Source: Diadema setosum
Taxonomy: Eukaryota; Echinodermata; Echinoidea; Diadematoida; Diadematidae
Assembly: GCA_033980235.1 (NCBI GenBank)
Contig: CM067069.1
Coordinates: 34,690,992 to 34,754,991, forward strand
DNA length: 64,000 nt
Reading direction: 5' to 3'
The position numbers were made by a program, and so were the translations under genes. Every line of letters begins with the position of its first letter. Within the stretch, counting starts at the first letter, position 1. Shown here piece by piece: positions 1-14,198 of the stretch. The notes below the pieces were generated by a model. It saw only the letters and a program-made list of their open reading frames with translations. It did no database searches and was not told the DNA's origin.

Positions 1-2039
1 GAATTTACTACTAATATTAGTAGTTTGCAAGTGCCTTGAGAAAAAGAAAAAGACTTACCAACCTACCACCCCTTCCCCCCCCCCCCCAAAAAAAAGAAAG
101 TTTTGCCAGAAAAGTTTCAGTACTATATCTTGCAAGACGCTCTTAATCCAGCCCAAACAACGAGTTAAAGAGTTCAAAAGAACGTAACTTTTCACTTATT
201 TTATACAGGATTGATCTGAGTCATTGCTATATGTTCAAAGAAGAAACTTAAAATGCAGAGCCCGTGGAGAAATATAGCCAGTGTATCTTCATTTCTGCAT
301 GTTCTGGTAGTTTCCAACGTAGGCTTTCGTCGCCTCTCCGCTGAGCTTGTACACAAACTTCCACCAGGAACAAAATTTGTGATCAGCGACGATAAACAAA
401 AGCAACAACAAGGGACATAAGAAGTAAGAGAGTACAGTTGTGCACAGTGCATGCGAGCCACTCGCTACGGAACACTGCACGTGCGGTTTTCCACGCGCTG
501 ACGCACGCGCGTCCACTATTGACATAGAAAAGTCAGCTTTCCTTCAACTTGACCTTGGGCTAGGGGTCTGCCATGGTCGGAAACGATATTTCATCGTCTG
601 AGCGATATGTCACCACACTGTCGCACGAGTAAGCTTTGGAAAGATGACTATCGGTTACAGGATATCGATATTTTCCCTTTTCTACCTCTAAAAATGTCGG
701 CTTTTGAATCGCACCTGTTACGCGCGCGCTGATTGACAGGTTGTGACGCGTCACTCTAGTGGTGCCCAGAGCAACGAAGAGTTTGAATATCCGACTTCAA
801 ACTTACGCAAACGTATATTTCAATCGACTTATAAGAATGGTATGGGTATTGTCAATAGATAATTTTTATAACGTTGGATGGCATTTGAAGATTAGGGCGC
901 CTGTTGAAATAGATAATAATATCTGTCAAAGACTCCATTAAACTCTTCCCTGTAACTGGAGAACTTCTTTACCATATCCTTTGTTCTTGACACGTATAAA
1001 CTTTGCAAGGACGTTTTGACATCTCTAGTTTTTGTTTGATGCCAATGATATTCAGTGGTCAGAAAAAACAAAACAGAATGAATTCTATCGATGGTGGACA
1101 AGGATGTAGAAATATATTGAGACTAGTTTTCACCACCTGGCGTTAAGTATTGTAATGAAAAGCAACCTGCACAAGTGACAACGGTCGAAGACCAGGACAC
1201 GTTAAGGAAAGAAAGATTCAACGCAGCAGTAATATCATGGAGAATGTAAGAGGAATCAATTAACGAGCCAACTCTCGCGAGTAGTAGACTAGCGCGATCT
1301 ACAAACAATCCCCACCTTTAGCTACGTTGACTAGAGAAGAGCACCCATGGTCATTACAAAGGTTGGTTTTTAAGTGGACGGAACGACCTCCTCACCTTTG
1401 GACCAAACAGGCAGCTTCGCTATTATTTGGGTTGTTACGTAGAAGTTTGCTTTCTCTTGATTATTCCCCCAAACATCACGGATAATACCTAGATTAGTAG
1501 CAATGACGTCATAATAAACGATGTAATTTGATACTTCTATGGTCTAATTTGAGTTTACACATTAATGTTCCCCTACCCATTGTAGTCTTTAAAGATCCTC
1601 TGTATGCATGGCAATCAGATTCAGCCACGCTTAATTAGATTAGATTAGATAAGCTTGTTGAACACAACAAAATTAAAGAGTTCTAATTTCAGCTAAGTGT
1701 TTTCTTTGTTTTAGTTACATTTAATAATTTAAAATACGAGAATCTGAATTATTCATATTCCATGTTTCAAGCACGTAAGAAAAAAAAAACAAAATAAATC
1801 AATTCAATTTCTATACACACAAATGAACTAAGATATCGCATGCGTACACATGCAACGTTGGAATTGCGCCTGAAAAGAGATTAGCACGTGCGACCTTGGG
1901 TAACCTTTGTAAATCCAATTCCAAACGAATCTTTCGGGTTAACCCAATAATACCCTGGTCAACCCTTTGCCTGAAGCATTATTATAGCGAAGAAAATTTC
2001 AGCCAGGGTCTCCAATAGGAGAGTAAGAGGGAGCACCAT
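1..2039. other. Intergenic DNA without recognised features
   Basis: AT-rich unique-looking sequence with short homopolymers (a C run near 75). A CRE palindrome TGACGTCA is at 1504-1511. No credible exon. Confidence 0.5.
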
Positions 2040-3170
2040 CTCAACCAGGACAGTACAATGTGTGTGAGCCTATGCCCTGTCAAGCGAGTGCTCGGCCTGT
2101 GTATATGAACGGATGTGCGGGCAGGTTGACGAAAAGACGTTATGTGCCCGAAATTCGGCACTCAACTTTCTCCAAACTTGAAAGCACGTTACCGTAGTTT
2201 CTCGAAAAGCGCTCGTCCCTTACTACACGCCATATTTGTCCTCGGTGCTCTCCCAGCCGATTTCGAGATTTTTTGATGCTTGCCAAGGGTCTAGTGACTT
2301 GTCTCGGCTTTGTTTCTCTTTGTTTTCTTTACCCACTTCTTGGTTTCAAAAGTTTGAAGTGCAAGTCGACGTCAACAATTCGGCACGGCTGTTTGCTGGG
2401 CTTGTAGCTACACAGATGCTCCCGCCTAAGTCCTACCATATGGTCGTTGAAGACTATGCATGCCTACCCGCTGTCACCTTTTCTTTCAAGCTTTGGGCTT
2501 TCTTTTCCTCGAACATAAGTTCGACTCAAATCACATTCTGGAGCGAGATCAAGAAGAAAAGAAAGAGGTCGTAAGACGACCAGAGTTGTACGAGAACAAC
2601 GTCAAGGCAGGCAGCGACATGCGATGTATGTCCCGACCGCGGGGCGGCCACGGGGAGGTAGATATCGTGGGAAGGCCTTGCTGCTTGCGGCAGCGCCCCT
2701 GTACAGCCATGAAATTAAGAAATAATAAAAATGGGCGTTGAATAATAATAATTCTTATTATTTAGTCAAATTGGAGGTGGTCTGGGGGGCCCGGCGCGCC
2801 CGAGCTGCGCCGTGAATCTAGTTGTAGAGGTTTGGCGGCCGTGCACTGCATCACCTGTCGGTGCCATCTGTTGCAGTTTTCAGCCCCCATTCACTCGAAA
2901 AGAGGAGGGAGAAAAAATGCGCACAGTTGTCAGGGCTGGCCAACCCCCACTCTCTGATAAAACACGTCCACAGCCACGATCATGGCTGCGCGCTAGGCCG
3001 CGTTCGTTAGGAGGGAGACGGGCGAGTTTAGGGGAGTGCTGTCCGCGGCCTCTCGCCGCCCAAGGTTCCGTTGGCAGCACCCATCTGCCGAGCTTAGTCC
3101 CCAAAACTAAGTCTGGAAACTCTTTTCCAGCCGCCGCACACACTCTGCTGGAGTTGACATGCATGTTCGT
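2040..3170. other. GC-richer block, candidate regulatory DNA
   Basis: Two CpG-containing stretches (about 2040-2720 and 2780-3160) are separated by an AATAAT run. Frames of 93-127 codons occur on both strands, but none is recognisable or has splice support. Nothing else is evident. Confidence 0.25.
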
Positions 3171-4073
3171 TAGAAAATCCTTTTTATTGATATAGAGCTA
3201 TATCTGATAATGAACTTATTAAATACGCCGGGGAAGTCTGCTCAATAGTTGTTCGCACCATTCACTGGGACTCGAATTGCAACAAAGGCATCGTCACAAT
3301 TTTCTGTGAGACTTTTCCGGCAGGCTTTCCACCACTTAGCTTTCTAACATGATTACTTGCTTGTCGAAAAAGGACGTAGAATATGATTTTGTTGATCGAC
3401 CATCACTTATCGTAAATACAAACTACAATGAAATGACTCGGCACCATCTGCCCCACTCACTAGACGTAGTCGCGTTGCACAACTTCTTCATCAAATTTGT
3501 CTTTGCCAGAACCCATGCATCTCCTTCGAGATCCAGCTAACGAGAGGAAATTTGTCAAAATCACACGACGGATGACATCTTTATAGACTTAAAATTTAAG
3601 GTCCCTTTTCTCCCCCGGTAACTACTCCCATCTATCTGAGTCTACTTGTCAGCAACTTTTTGCGGGTTAAAGAAAAATTAGAACTCCGTGTAAGAAAGGA
3701 ACAAGCCTTTAATATTTTCCATCATCTCGACACCATCTGACACCAATAGTTGCCCCCCTTTTTGATGACTGGTGGTAGGGTGGGTACCATGATAACCCCT
3801 CTCATTCCCCCGTTCTTTCTTCGAAAGCTTAACCCCTTGGACCCGCGTTTTGACCAGCCGAGAAAGATCGACATGGTTTGAGGTGGATCCGAGATAGCGG
3901 AAGCATGAATCAACATTTTCGATTGATTGCGATAATCCAATGCGATTTCCACTGTCACTCCGGCAGGGATAGACCTGATTTACAATCCAATTTAGAAAGA
4001 AGACATTTGCCTTGCAAGAAGCGGGACGATTGCCAGAACGGCTATATGACAATGACCGCACAGTCAGTGTGCC

Positions 4074-4378
4074 ATTTTCTGTCTCTCCGTCTGTTTGTCT
4101 GTCTGTCTGTTTCTCCATCTCTCTCTGTCTCTCTCTATTTCTCTTTCCTCCATTCTATCTCTTCTCAGTTTTTTCTTTCTTCCCTTCCTTTCTTTCAAGT
4201 TGTCTGCGCAATCCAATTACGAGACTTTGTCGGCTGGAAACAGACGGGGTCAAACGGGAAAAACCGTTCCAATTTGGATGATGAAGCTCAGGGGAGAAAA
4301 CATGCTCCAAGACCTTTCGCCGGGAGATGAACGAATTTCACAGAGAGAGAGAGAGAGAGAGGGAGGGAGGGAGATATA
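4074..4378. repeat. CT-rich tract and (GA)n flanking a short unique block
   Basis: CTGT/CTCT repeats at 4074-4200, unique sequence to about 4335, then GA repeats at 4341-4378. Frames of 89-150 codons across it are composition artefacts. Confidence 0.85.
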
Positions 4379-4775
4379 GAAAGAAAGGTCGACTACCTCC
4401 AAGAAGATACAGTAAATATTATTCTTATGTTGTTATGTCGAATGAAGATTATCAGCATTAAACATATTTTGTATCTCTGGTGAGAATTTCATCTTAGAGT
4501 TATGCAATCAAACATAAAGTATTCACGGTGGGTGTAAATTCATTTTAATTCGATGAAATTCAACGAATTTTAATTCCCATTAAAATAGTAACATATATTA
4601 GCAACTCTAGACACATCAAGTTCGCTTTTAAGGCAGTATCGATGATTTGTTGACATACAACCGACGTGGTGGTGCAGGGCAAAGTGAGATTTAGGGTAAG
4701 CTATGATAGTTCGCCGATAGTGAAACACAATTTGGCACCAGTATGTGCAAAAGCAGTGGTTCCTCATTCTTTAAT

Positions 4776-4845
4776 GTTTGTTCGTTTGTTTGCTTGCTTG
4801 TTTGTTTGTTTGTTTGTTTGATTGTTTGTTTTGTTTTGTTTTGAT
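4776..4845. repeat. (GTTT)n microsatellite
   Basis: GTTT/GCTT tetramers with a TTTTG pentamer end. Confidence 0.9.
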
Positions 4846-5337
4846 TTTGCCAGAGGTGATATTAAAGCATCTCTTGGCGTAAAAGGTACTTGATTATCGT
4901 AGGGAGCTTTGTTATCAGGGCCAAAAAGGTGGTCTTTGAAATCCATTGTGTACTGAAGTGATGAGCCAGCGCTCTGACACGACATAATTATCTGTAAAAA
5001 CAAAATGAGGATTCGTAAAGATGCTGCTTTCCATGAAAATGACAATTAATGAGATTACTACTCGACTTTTGATCGGAAAACCTTCTAGACTGCAGAACTC
5101 TTGAATTGTTGCAAGATTATTGATTAAATCAATGGCTTCAATGAAACTAGAAGAAAAATCCTACACGCGTTCTCTTCTAGTGGAATATGTTTGAATGAAT
5201 GTCACGTGGGGGTAAGTGTCGTCATAATTATATTATTGCGCCATGTCAAAGGTACACTGCTCCTCGTTCTCCTGTTTTTATTTGTCGATTGTCGTTTCAC
5301 AAGGAGTTAAATCCATTTCTCCATGAAGATGAAGATT

Positions 5338-5625
5338 TTAAAGGGACGATATTGTTTTGTTTGAGATGGGGATTCAGATTATAACTTTTTGCGAGATAAT
5401 TAGAAACCATCACTTACGTGAAATATAAAATGGCATACAATATTGTAAGGAATTAAAAGTTTCTTTGATGAAAATTGGTTTTGAAATGGCTGATATATCC
5501 AGAAACAAGGTGGTCCTAATAAAAGTTCGGTCCCATCTTTTGTTAGGACACCGTTTTTTAACTCTGTTTTTGGATATCTCAAAATCTGAATCCCCATCTC
5601 AACCAAAACTATATCGTACCTTTAA
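5338..5625. mobile_element. TTAA-type MITE family A, copy 1
   Basis: The left end (TTAAAGGGACGATATTG, GAGATGGGGATTCAGATT) and right end (AATCTGAATCCCCATCTC, CGTACCTTTAA) are inverted repeats of about 45 bp. TTAA lies at both ends (5338-5341, 5622-5625). It is 288 bp and non-coding, with homologous copies at 15915 and 18881. Confidence 0.8.
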
Positions 5626-6442
5626 TGTTAGGTGACATGTATGTGATAATGACCAATGCGTGAAAGAACAATGGTACGCACTACAATATGATAAGGAGGA
5701 CTTGAAAGAAGTATTGAAAATTCAGACTGTCCAGAGATTCTTCTGTTTTTCCATTCTAAGTGGATATACTACCTTTTTTTAATCAAGTCGTTCACTTTTC
5801 TCCCTTTTACAACGTTGTTCGTTATGAATATTTGAAAAGAAAGTGCATTGATGATGTAAATATATTGAAATAAAAACTTTGGTAATGAAATCATTCATGT
5901 GATAGTTTACAACTACAACCAATACCCGATATGAGTTCGATATCTAGTTAATTTTTGTCTACTTAAAAAATCAAATTAAATTTGAAAAAAAAAAAAACAC
6001 ACAGTAAACGCTTTATCTACGATTCAAAATGAGATTTAGTCCCCTTTATATTCGTAAAGATTACATTATGGTAAGCATAGTGGGTATCACCTATCTATAG
6101 AGTATATCACGTTTTCCTCAGTTTTCCAGGCTTTTACGAGATTTTTTTGGATTTGACAAGACTAAAATATTTACACACATTAGAGAGATTATTATGACAA
6201 GACACAAACCTAATTATAGTTCATCCTCCTTCAATATACTAAAAATAACATATTTTGGACGAAAGGTTACGTTGGAAAAGTTTTATTCACAAAAAAAAAA
6301 AACACAGTGAGATGAATTTACACTAGTGCACCATTCAGTGCTAAGGTAAAGATTCTAATTTTTGTTAGGGCAATAATAGTCTTGGTCTTTTTTATCCAGG
6401 GTAGCCTCTGCGGTGTTGGCACTACTCTACCAGAGGACCTTT

Positions 6443-6660
6443 CCATTATCCTTATCCTTATCCTGATCCTGATCCTTATCTTGATCCTTGTATTGACAGG
6501 TACCCATTTATACACCTGGGTCGAGAGGGACATGGTGGGTAAAGAATCTTGTCCAAGGACGTAGGCATTTGGCCGGGATTCGAACTCGGGAACTCCGAGT
6601 GTTATCGTCTGTGCCACTATGGATAAGGTGCATGGTGATATGAATTTAAAGTAGATACAT
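6443..6660 (-). repeat. tRNA-like dispersed repeat with TCCTTA/TCCTGA hexamers
   Basis: On the minus strand an A-box-like TGGCACAGACG (6616-6606) and a B-box GAGTTCGAATCC (6587-6576) lie at tRNA spacing. Downstream are CCTGGGTCGAGAGGGAC and GTCCAAGGACGTAGGCATTT (plus-strand spelling), which I know from a repeat widespread in marine invertebrate genomes. The hexamer run at 6443-6490 forms the tail. Confidence 0.55.
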
Positions 6661-6749
6661 TTAACCATGGACGCAGGGTCCATGATTTAACAATTGATCC
6701 TTGTTGTCCTCTTTTATTGAAAACATTCTCCCTCCGCCCTTCTTTCTCT

Positions 6750-6781
<32 letters not shown>

Positions 6782-6840
6782 TTATTATAGACCTTCTTAT
6801 ATAATCATCCATACATCCGCCAACCTACCTATATATTTAC

Positions 6841-6990
<150 letters not shown>

Positions 6991-9900
6991 GATCTTCTTT
7001 ATCATTGTCATGTCTCTTTTCTCGTAATTTAATTTGTGATTTGCTCTCCAGCAAATTTTATTTCTCAAATCACTTGGTTACTCACTGCATGTGTGTTCAT
7101 GTGATTCTTATATTTCTATTAAACAATAGATCATATATTCGGTTTATATCAAATCAATTCCATATAAACTTCCTTTGAGGGGAGTTATGATGCATCCCAT
7201 TCACGCGATAAGATATAGACGAGGCGGACACGAATGACTCGGATGTCTTCCGCCAAATTCTACACGAACTGTGGTTGTTAGCTGTCAAAAGTTCAAATTT
7301 GCACTTCCTCTCCCGACAGCACCAGAAGTCGAGATTCTGGCATGTGGTAGAAATAAGTTCAAGTATGCCGTACGTCTCACGGCTGCCTGTCACTTCTCTT
7401 CACGTGTAACGTACACCAGCGTCCGTCCAGCACGGAGTTCACTGAAGAAAAGATCACGCTTTACCTCATGTCACCGTGTGGGGGCGTATTAACGCAAATT
7501 GGAGTGGAAAGCAAGCCGTAAATAGCAATCACAGGTTGGTTGATAAGTCATCAGAAATAATCACGATGTTCACAGTTTTTCACTTTGTAATTTAATGAAA
7601 ATATTTATCACAGCTCAACTAAATAGTAACGAGGAGGAGGAGGAACATTTCTGCTTTTTCAGCTTTCAGCTTTTTCACTGGATGAAAATATATCCAATTT
7701 TCCATGAGTTTTGCTTCGAAGGAGGTAACTTGTAATGATTCCATGTGATGAACACCAACAAAAAAAGAACTGTCAATTGACCTTTATCCTAGTTTGATCA
7801 CTAGCTGTCTTTCCTAGATGCAGCTGCCCTTTAGCTGAGATCTTGGTTTCATTGTGACGTCAGATCATAAAACAAGTTGCCACTCTGGTAGTAATAATCA
7901 AGTCAAGTATATCAAAGGTTTCTGGGTTGTTTGACTTTGTAACGTGCTCGTTATCAACTGTGTCTCACAGAAGGCTGTATTCAACCGTAGGATATGTAAT
8001 CTTGTTTATTCCATTCATGTCATTGGTGTTGAAATTGAGTCATAATTCTTTATTTTTCTCAATGATTTGTAGGAAAAATAAAGCCTAATAACGCATGATC
8101 GGCATACACCGCTTTCAAAAGATATTTCATCGTTTGGGGAAAAAATCATTACAAGTCTAATTCATGATTTGATGCAAATAACATAGAGCGTGTAGCTTCT
8201 TTTTTTTTTATTCGTTTCAAAATATCAAAGAAGAATCCTCACTACTCAGTGGTACACTCGTCAAGCGACAACATCATAATAGTCTGGATTTCTTAAAAAT
8301 GGCATTTCGAAAGATCACCTCTTATCCTTGTCGAATTCGACGGAAACATTCCATGTTGGTTAGATTCGTTTATTTTTTTTTTCAAGTTTTACGCCTTCAA
8401 GGTTTTCATACGTTTCAAACATGGACTAATACTCTCTGACTCACATAGAAGAAAGAGAGTAGCGGCTATTTTGAGCAAGTCTACGAAGAATGAGGTTTGA
8501 AGTTGCAAGTGAAATCATAAAAAACACGATTTCTAAGGATATAAAATAAATCTTTTGGTCGTCATTTTCTTTTCTTTCGGTCCCTATCAATCCTATTCTG
8601 TGTAAAGAGTATATTCACAAAATTTACAAGCTTTGCTTTTCTTGTGGAATTCTCTTTTCAATATTTTTGCATTTTCCATATTAAGATCTTGCAACCAAAA
8701 GGCGCTAAATCCATTGAAAATGATGGACTTATTGCCTTTTGGAAGCAAACTCTTCATATACATTTTCCTCTCTTTGTCTGGTGTGTCTTTGCCTGGTGTA
8801 TGTTCGATTCCTTTGATCCCATAGCTTCATGTCTAAACTTTAATGATTGTCGTGATTATTATACTATGAATGTAATTTTTTCTTTTTTTTTTCTTTTTTT
8901 TTTCTAATTCTGTTGTCGGATACTCGTGCTGTCATTTTCATGTAGGAAATGAAATTAAAAACTATATACAGTTGAACAATATAATCTTAATTGCTTACTT
9001 AGTTCATTTATCCAAATATAAAGACAAAATTACTGATCGTATAATGTATTATAACAATTTATTTTTTGTATGATTTTAAATTCTTTAAACATGTAAGCGT
9101 TATAATTATTACATTTGATTACTTTGTATGGAAAATAAAAATATTCTATAGTAAAAATAATTTCATATTAAGAATAATTTGTTTTAAAAAGCTGCAGAAA
9201 ATGTTCCTTTAATTTCAGGGTTTTTTTTTTTTTATTTCGTTTACACATATATGCTAGTTGAGGCTAGTTTAATCTGAAAAAAAAAAGAATTCTATACCAG
9301 AGAGCTACTAAAAATAATGCAATGTTTGCAATCGTTTCAAGAAAGCGTCATCTTACTCTGTTAGCGGAGAGATTATAATTTCACGCTGTCTGGAGCCAAA
9401 TTTTGTTTCCCACCAAGGATGCTGCTAGAACAAGGACAGCTCTTTGCCATCATGTTCTGGCTGGTTTTCGTCCCATCCATTACAGTTCTATGTTACTTTC
9501 GATCACGAATCTTCGGTGATAGCACGAATGAGTAAAATGCTTTGCGTATGTCTACAATTTCTCTATTTATGTCGTCATATATCCTGAAGTATCTCTGTAT
9601 AGTTAGGTTCAGCTTTCATCATTGTTGTTCTGAAGTAACAGACTCTCAGTCCATTGTTGTTTAAATGGAAGTGTCTGGAGAAAAGACCACAGGCAAGTCT
9701 CGGAAACTCGACAGACTTGTCACGTAGATTTCATATCAATCATAACGGTATATCAACGCCCCACCAGCCATTTGGATACATACGCACTTATTGACTATCA
9801 GATACCAAAGTTTTATCTCCTTCTCTATCTATCTCTCTCCTTCTCTCTCTATCTCCCCCCCCCCCCATCTCTGACATTTATGGATAAGATTTCTCTTTCA

Positions 9901-12900
9901 ACACAAAAGTGTGTAAATCATACTTATTTAATAAAATGTAAATGATGACGCTATCAATCATCACTATTATCCCAGTGTCTGCTAAACTGTTAAAGAGGAC
10001 GTGTCATTGTGTCAAACGAGCCTAATAACTCGTCAAGCAACTTTGCTTTTTGTGAAGGGCCACTTCGACAAAATTTTGCTTTTATCCTAAATACAACAAG
10101 CAAAAGTACAATAATCTTAGATAATACCACAAAGAATAAACGATTTATTATTTGATGTAATTTGCGGAGAAAAATGTCAACTACTGGAATTTCTATATCA
10201 TAGAGATATTACCTTTTTAGAGGTAAAATAATATTTTTTTTGGTAAAATAATACTTGATATCCCTGCTGGAGTTATATTTTCCCCAATGGATTATATATG
10301 GGGAAAATTGTCTCGGGGGAAAAATATAACTTCCAAGGGGACTCTCAAGTGTTATATTACAAAGATAGGCAAGGCATATACAGTATATTATACAACATGG
10401 TCTACGTGAATACACATCATTTCATTCTATTCCCGTCAGGGGCCAGTCAAATCTTGGAACTATATTATCTGAAGTGACGTCACTCCTCACAATACTGTAA
10501 GTATAACGATTTCGATCCTCTCAGTACTATAGTCACGTGCTTGCATTATGACCAATTACCGACCAGTATTTATGTAGATCATTTGATATAATGATAATAT
10601 TTTCATGTATGTCCTAGAGTTTATCATTATGTATTTTGTTTATTTATTATGTACTATCCTTAGATAGTTTGCTATTATTATCATCATTGTATTTTCTTCC
10701 GATTTTTGTACAATTAAACATTTGCAGAAATAAGATGGACTGAATTAAATAAGACAATAAAGAAGGAAATAAGAAAACAAAGCTCCGTTGAGGGATATGA
10801 TTTTATACGCTGATGCATATCATGACTGCATGGGATATGTTGTATGTTTTTATAGCAGGATAATGGGAAAATTAAATTGAAAACGTTTTGAAACTCAGCA
10901 TTCTGATTTTAACCTACATTACCTGGAAGTGATCAAACATAAGAGATTATTCCATTGAAGAAGAATCAAGATGAGATGATAGTCACGAGAGATTCTGGTT
11001 TTCAATTCTATCTGCACAAATAAAACAAACATAGAATGGACAAGATTTAGTCTCTTCTTCAAGTAAGACACCTGAATAATTCACAAATGAAAACGAGAAC
11101 CACGGGCAGGCAAACTGATAACGGATTGATAAACAGACAAACAGACGGACTAACAGACAGACATATCGAGTCACTGACCGACCAACAACCACTCAGATTG
11201 ATTCACAACCCATCTTTTTTAACCTGTCATAATCAATTAAGTTCACAAAAAAATTATTTGTGTATATAAGCTAAACAAGATCGAACAAACTACATAACAT
11301 TGTCTTTCTATCTTTTTTGTTTCTTTTCTAAACTTCCTGTTTTTACCCGCGGCAACAAAGGTTGGCTGAACTTGACGCAATGAGTTAAGCACGCCTTTAT
11401 CCGTGTGTTGACGCCCGTTTATACTCGGCTTGCCGCACACAAAAGACCTAGCAGACGACATGAACTGGATGGTGGGTGCCGATTTAACAAGCACCTCAAC
11501 CGCATTGTGGTTTTAAAGTGATGGTGGCTGCCCCCTCCTACATCCTCTGGTTACCTTCACTTAGAACTTTGAGTAGTCTCTACCCTTTTTCACAAACGCC
11601 ATTCCCCCCCCCCCCCTCCCTCGTTCACCTTCGAGGATTGATTGCAAGTGCTTCAAAAGTGCCCTAAAACTCTTTTATACAACGTGTATTGATTGAATGC
11701 GGACCGCGGGGTCATTGTGGAGGGCATGTATTATAGGGCCGTGTGTACCAGTGAATGACCAAGCTTGAGTGATGTGAATGATTTTGAATAGCAATTATTA
11801 CAAGCAATAAACATCACTCAGATTAAGCCCTTTTACTCTGTGATCAATGATATACTGAAAAGACCAGTTAAAGACACAGATGTCATATCTTATGTTTGGC
11901 ATATGTTGAGAAAATATACCTTGTCAACGCTTGACCTTCCCGAAATTCATGAGAAGAAAATGACGTCAGACTGGAAGAGTTCATCGAACTTTAGAACGAC
12001 TGCCACACATGACGCTGCAAAAGTTCAAGTATGCCCGGGCTAAGTATAGACAGTGTTGGTTACTGACATGTATTCCTTTGTTTTATTCCTCGTTTGTTTG
12101 TTTTTTGTCCTTGCTTGGAAAACGTATAGCCCTTCGGTACAACTGGTCCTGATTTTGGTAAAGTATCGTCTCTATAATTGGAATACCTTGTTTGAAAGCC
12201 TAAACATTTGAATGTTTCTTGTAACTTTCTTATCAAAATATCAACAATCCGTTCAAAAGTTATGAATGTTTGTTTATGAGCTTTTGATAAAATCCATGCA
12301 CTGTCATCGCTGGATGATAAAGTTACAACAATTCATGACGTCACAATATTTGGAAATATGCAAAGAAATTATAATAGAATTCTACAACATGTATTAATTT
12401 TGTTGCGAAGGTCCACATGCCTTTGACGTGTCAATTAAATATGTTAAGGACAATATATGTGCATGGACAATGATAATTCAGGAACCAATAAATCAAATCA
12501 AATAATTATTCACCCCGTCTTCTGAAAGAGGTAAGTCAAGAGCCCTTTCCTTCAGCTTAAAAAAAAAATGTGGAATTTTCGATAGTGCTCTTTATTTTCC
12601 ACCACTGTGGTACCACGAGTTCTTGTAGTCTTTTCATCCAACAATGGCGGCACAAAAAAAAACAAAGAAAAAATAAGTCATAATATTTTGAACAGATTAT
12701 CGGATTATCCTCAAACTGCACTGATGAACTATGCAAATTTTGTGGATTCACGTCCAGATATTTGAGATAAATCCCCTTAAGTGATAGAAAAATAAAGGGT
12801 ACGGAAAGGAATAAGAGGTAAACAAATTAATATATTATAATCAGTACATGATAGACAGATGAGGACATACGCACATACACACAGTCATACACACATACAT

Positions 12901-14121
12901 ACATGCGCATATACACATATGTGAATGAATTGTATATGTTAACACTTATCATACATAATATAGTATTGATTTAAATTCATGGAGATAGACAACAAAGAGA
13001 GAGAAATTAAAAGACTCTTCGTTTTTCTGCGGTGCCAGTGAAGCCATTCTAATAAGTTGTTTAGAAGGAGAGATGTTTTTCTCCTTTCCCTTTCCCAGCT
13101 AAATAATAATCATTATGGTATAGGCAGTAGTCTAACAAGTCAAGGTCTTGTCATAACAGCTATAACACGTACCTTGAGCATTGTATCTTTCGAAACAACT
13201 AGCCAAAGGTAACATCCACCCATATTCGCAAGCACGCAGTGGTACATAACAAAAGTTATCATTTATATGAGAACAACAGCTGCAGGGTATCAGCGTCGAC
13301 AGTCGAGTGAAAGTAAAAGAAACCATCAGTGTTTCAGTAGTCATTAACACCATATCTCGCCCTTGTTTTCATGAAATTATTTTGTGTTTTTGTCTGCTAA
13401 CTTCAAACGGACACGTTCACAAACTGACGTACAAGTCTGACGAACGAGCCGACCAAAATAACTGATTCGTTCAGGAATAATGACACAGATCTTCCAGTCT
13501 TCTTCTCGTACGACTTTTCGACAGCATTATGATGAATTACATTTTCGGTGTTGATTAATTTCCCGGGGCAGTGTCTTTGTTCCAAGGCAGCTCGTCACCC
13601 TACAAACCGGGCCAAAGCTTATCACTGAGTTTACGGTGATACTATGTAGCCCCTGGCTCATAACTTGGCCGGGTCTGACAGATCTGACACAGAGTGAAGT
13701 AGACAAGGCTTTAGAACAAGTCGAACATCATGAACCAATTCGCCTGCATTACCAGCTAACCACCGGCTCAGCACTGAAACAGTACACGTGGCCCATAATT
13801 GGCACAACCTGGTCTTGATCAAGGTAAAATTGTCGATGACAATGTCGCTTGTTATCATGTGATCTTTTTCTCATTTTAGATGCATTTGGCCACAGAAAGA
13901 GGAAGAAGAAGAAAAAAGAAATCCGTCAATTGATGTCCGAAGACAGAGAGAGAGAGAAAAAAGACCAGAACTGAATGTTTACAAGGGAGATTGGTCTCCG
14001 GTGAGGTCTGGCTTTGTTCAAACGTTTGATGCTATTCTTGTGTTTGCGTCTACTGCTGTCGCGTGTTGTTTTCTTCGTTTAACATTCTACGGCTCTCTGC
14101 TGTTACTGCCTTGCGAAAATA
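6991..14121. other. Intergenic DNA, mostly unique, no gene recognised
   Basis: Largely AT-rich, with homopolymer runs (8880, 9219, 9856, 11607) and the inverted repeat at 10269. CRE octamers TGACGTCA occur at 7855, 10475, 11961 and 12336. Short frames are below 90 codons and unrecognisable. Confidence 0.5.
10269..10335. repeat. Imperfect inverted repeat around GGGGAAAA/TTTTCCCC
   Basis: GAGTTATATTTTCCCC (about 10270) is mirrored by GGGGGAAAAATATAAC (ending about 10331), with a second inner TGGGGAAAAT. Neighbouring GGTAAAATAATA is directly repeated. Possibly the remnant of a small fold-back element. Confidence 0.55.
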
Positions 14122-14198
14122 AAGAGGAGGAGGAGGAGAAGGAGGAGGAGAAGGAGGAGGAGAAGGAGGAGGAGAAGGAGGAGGAGGAGGAGGAGGAA
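14122..14198. repeat. (GAG/GAA)n trinucleotide repeat
   Basis: A GAGGAGGAGAAG pattern giving a Glu/Lys-rich artificial stretch within a short frame. No gene support. Confidence 0.9.

Noticed and set aside
2812..3195. 127-codon plus frame and 94-codon minus frame in the GC-rich block
   Set aside because: Overlapping frames on both strands in GC-rich DNA, with no recognisable protein and no splice support.
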